Below, piece after piece: positions 63,347 through 64,000 of a stretch of DNA of 64,000 nucleotides. Position 1 is the first letter of the stretch, and each line of letters begins with the position of its first letter. The translations under genes were made by a program, and so were the position numbers. The stretch spans positions 992,001-1,056,000 of the forward strand of contig NZ_CP009302.1 of the NCBI RefSeq assembly GCF_000814825.1. Reading direction: 5' to 3'. Under the pieces are notes generated by a model that was not told where the DNA came from, made no database searches, and worked only from the letters and a program-made list of their open reading frames with translations. This DNA comes from Berryella intestinalis (GTDB lineage Bacteria > Actinomycetota > Coriobacteriia > Coriobacteriales > Eggerthellaceae).

Positions 63347-64000
63347 CGAACGATTCCATCAGGTTGGCCAGGTTGCGCTCCATCAGGCCGAGGTACCCCA
63401 GCGCGGCTTCGTCCTCGGTCAAGCGCTCCATCGTGTAGAGCGTCGAGGTTTTCGCCCCGGTCGTGCGCGCCAGCGTCTCGGCCACTTTGGGCGTGGCCGT
63501 TCCCTCGAAGAAGATGGTGCCGATGCCATGCTGCTCGACGAAATCGGCGATGGTGGCAAGCTGGTTTGCCGACGGTTCGTCTTCGGGCGATATGCCGGTC
63601 ACCGCGACCTGCTTCAGGCCGTAATCGTCGGCCAGGTAGTTGAACGCCGCATGCGAGGTGACGAAGTAGCGCTTATCGGCGGGAACCGAGGCCAGCTCGC
63701 GCTCGAACCGCTCGTCGAGGGCCTTGAACTCGGACCGGGCCGACTCGAGGTTCGCCCGATAGTACGCGGCGTTCGCAGGATCCATCGCGCTCACCTTGTT
63801 GCAGATCGATTCCAGCTCGGCCTGGGCGTTTTTGATGCTCAGCCAGGTGTGGGGGTTCACGGTGGCATGGTCGGTGCCCGCGGCGTCCTTGCTTTGAAGC
63901 AGCGTGAGGCCCTCGGAAAGGTCGAGGAACCTGCTATCGTCGCCCACCGCATCGCGCAGATCGGCGACGAAGCCCTCCATGCCGGCGCCGTTGTACACGA
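63339..64000 (-). CDS. znuA: Zinc-binding protein ZnuA/AdcA, partial (N-terminus outside window)
   Basis: The frame is open to the window edge, so the signal peptide and N-terminal lobe are missing. The visible part begins VYNGAGMEGFVADL and has NPHTWLSIKNA (metal-ligand His), FVTSHAAFNYLADDYGL (second His) and ISPEDEPSANQLATIADFVE, GTIFFEGTATPKVAE of cluster A-I binding proteins. First gene in the visible znuA-znuC-znuB-Pht run. Confidence 0.88.
   Translation of the reverse strand, partial: VYNGAGMEGFVADLRDAVGDDSRFLDLSEGLTLLQSKDAAGTDHATVNPHTWLSIKNAQAELESICNKVSAMDPANAAYYRANLESARSEFKALDERFERELASVPADKRYFVTSHAAFNYLADDYGLKQVAVTGISPEDEPSANQLATIADFVEQHGIGTIFFEGTATPKVAETLARTTGAKTSTLYTMERLTEDEAALGYLGLMERNLANLMESFGE

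Noticed and set aside
1-64000. CRISPR array, tRNA, rRNA, insertion sequence or prophage
   Set aside because: No spaced direct repeats, no cloverleaf pattern, no transposase, integrase or phage structural gene was recognised.

Overview
The window is high-GC, gene-dense DNA that fits an anaerobic gut actinobacterium of the class Coriobacteriia, most likely family Eggerthellaceae and close to Gordonibacter. This is inferred from the gene repertoire: Tat-secreted fumarate-reductase-like flavoprotein lipoproteins, a LuxR regulator fused to a multi-pass membrane domain, Cna-B/LPxTG-type surface proteins, and a dissimilatory sulfite reductase cluster like the one reported for Gordonibacter. No rRNA, tRNA, CRISPR array, insertion sequence or prophage was recognised.

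Layout. (1) 1-3.1 kb: a partial beta-helix/Cna-B surface protein. (2) 3.4-6.9 kb: a membrane LuxR regulator divergent from a Tat flavoprotein, with a perfect dyad between them. (3) 7.0-12.0 kb: a lantibiotic-resistance type module (LanF-LanE-LanG ABC transporter, YxeA-like lipoprotein, response regulator, histidine kinase) without bacteriocin biosynthesis genes. (4) 12.1-14.3 kb: an AT-richer two-gene operon of unknown function and the best candidate here for an undescribed system. (5) 14.3-31.5 kb: a contiguous minus-strand dissimilatory sulfite-respiration island. In transcription order it holds a TmcC/TmcB-like cytochrome b and HdrD pair, hemA, ferredoxin, dsrA, dsrB, a YeiH-type sulfate/sulfonate transporter, a small unknown gene, a DVU0298-like gene, dsrD, an RsbRD_N protein, dsrM, dsrK, dsrJ, dsrO, dsrP, dsrC and dsrN. 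A LysR regulator and a CoA-disulfide/persulfide reductase follow on the plus strand at 31.9-34.7 kb. (6) 34.7-38.6 kb: a lipoprotein and a second Cna-B adhesin with a 14-C homopolymer in its upstream region. (7) 38.7-45.1 kb: a degenerate sensor, histidine kinase and LuxR-type response regulator, then a DUF4428-like zinc protein, an SPFH/zinc-ribbon protein and a small lipoprotein. (8) 45.2-48.3 kb: a Fic-fold protein lacking the catalytic motif and a second Tat flavoprotein. (9) 48.5-51.0 kb: an FctA/Cna-B LPVTG pilin-like protein. (10) 51.4-55.1 kb: a FecCD-type ABC transporter with an FmdE protein, divergent from its binding lipoprotein around a 10-bp-arm palindrome. (11) 55.1-56.3 kb: a nitroreductase and a degenerate GIY-YIG protein. 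(12) 56.5-59.9 kb: pstSCAB phosphate uptake. (13) 59.8-64.0 kb: a histidine-triad surface protein and a ZnuABC/Adc zinc transporter, partial at the window end.

How it works together. The central block carries what is needed to reduce sulfite: DsrAB with its activator DsrD, the sulfur carrier DsrC, the quinone-linked membrane complex DsrMKJOP, sirohaem supply (HemA for the precursor, DsrN for amidation), a ferredoxin and a second cytochrome b/HdrD electron-transfer pair. No sulfate-activation genes (sat, aprAB, qmo) occur in the window. With a YeiH-type transporter in the middle, sulfite or sulfite released from organosulfonates is a more likely electron acceptor than sulfate. The flanking regions are typical gut accessory functions: adhesion, metal and phosphate uptake, peptide-antibiotic resistance and inducible flavin reductases.
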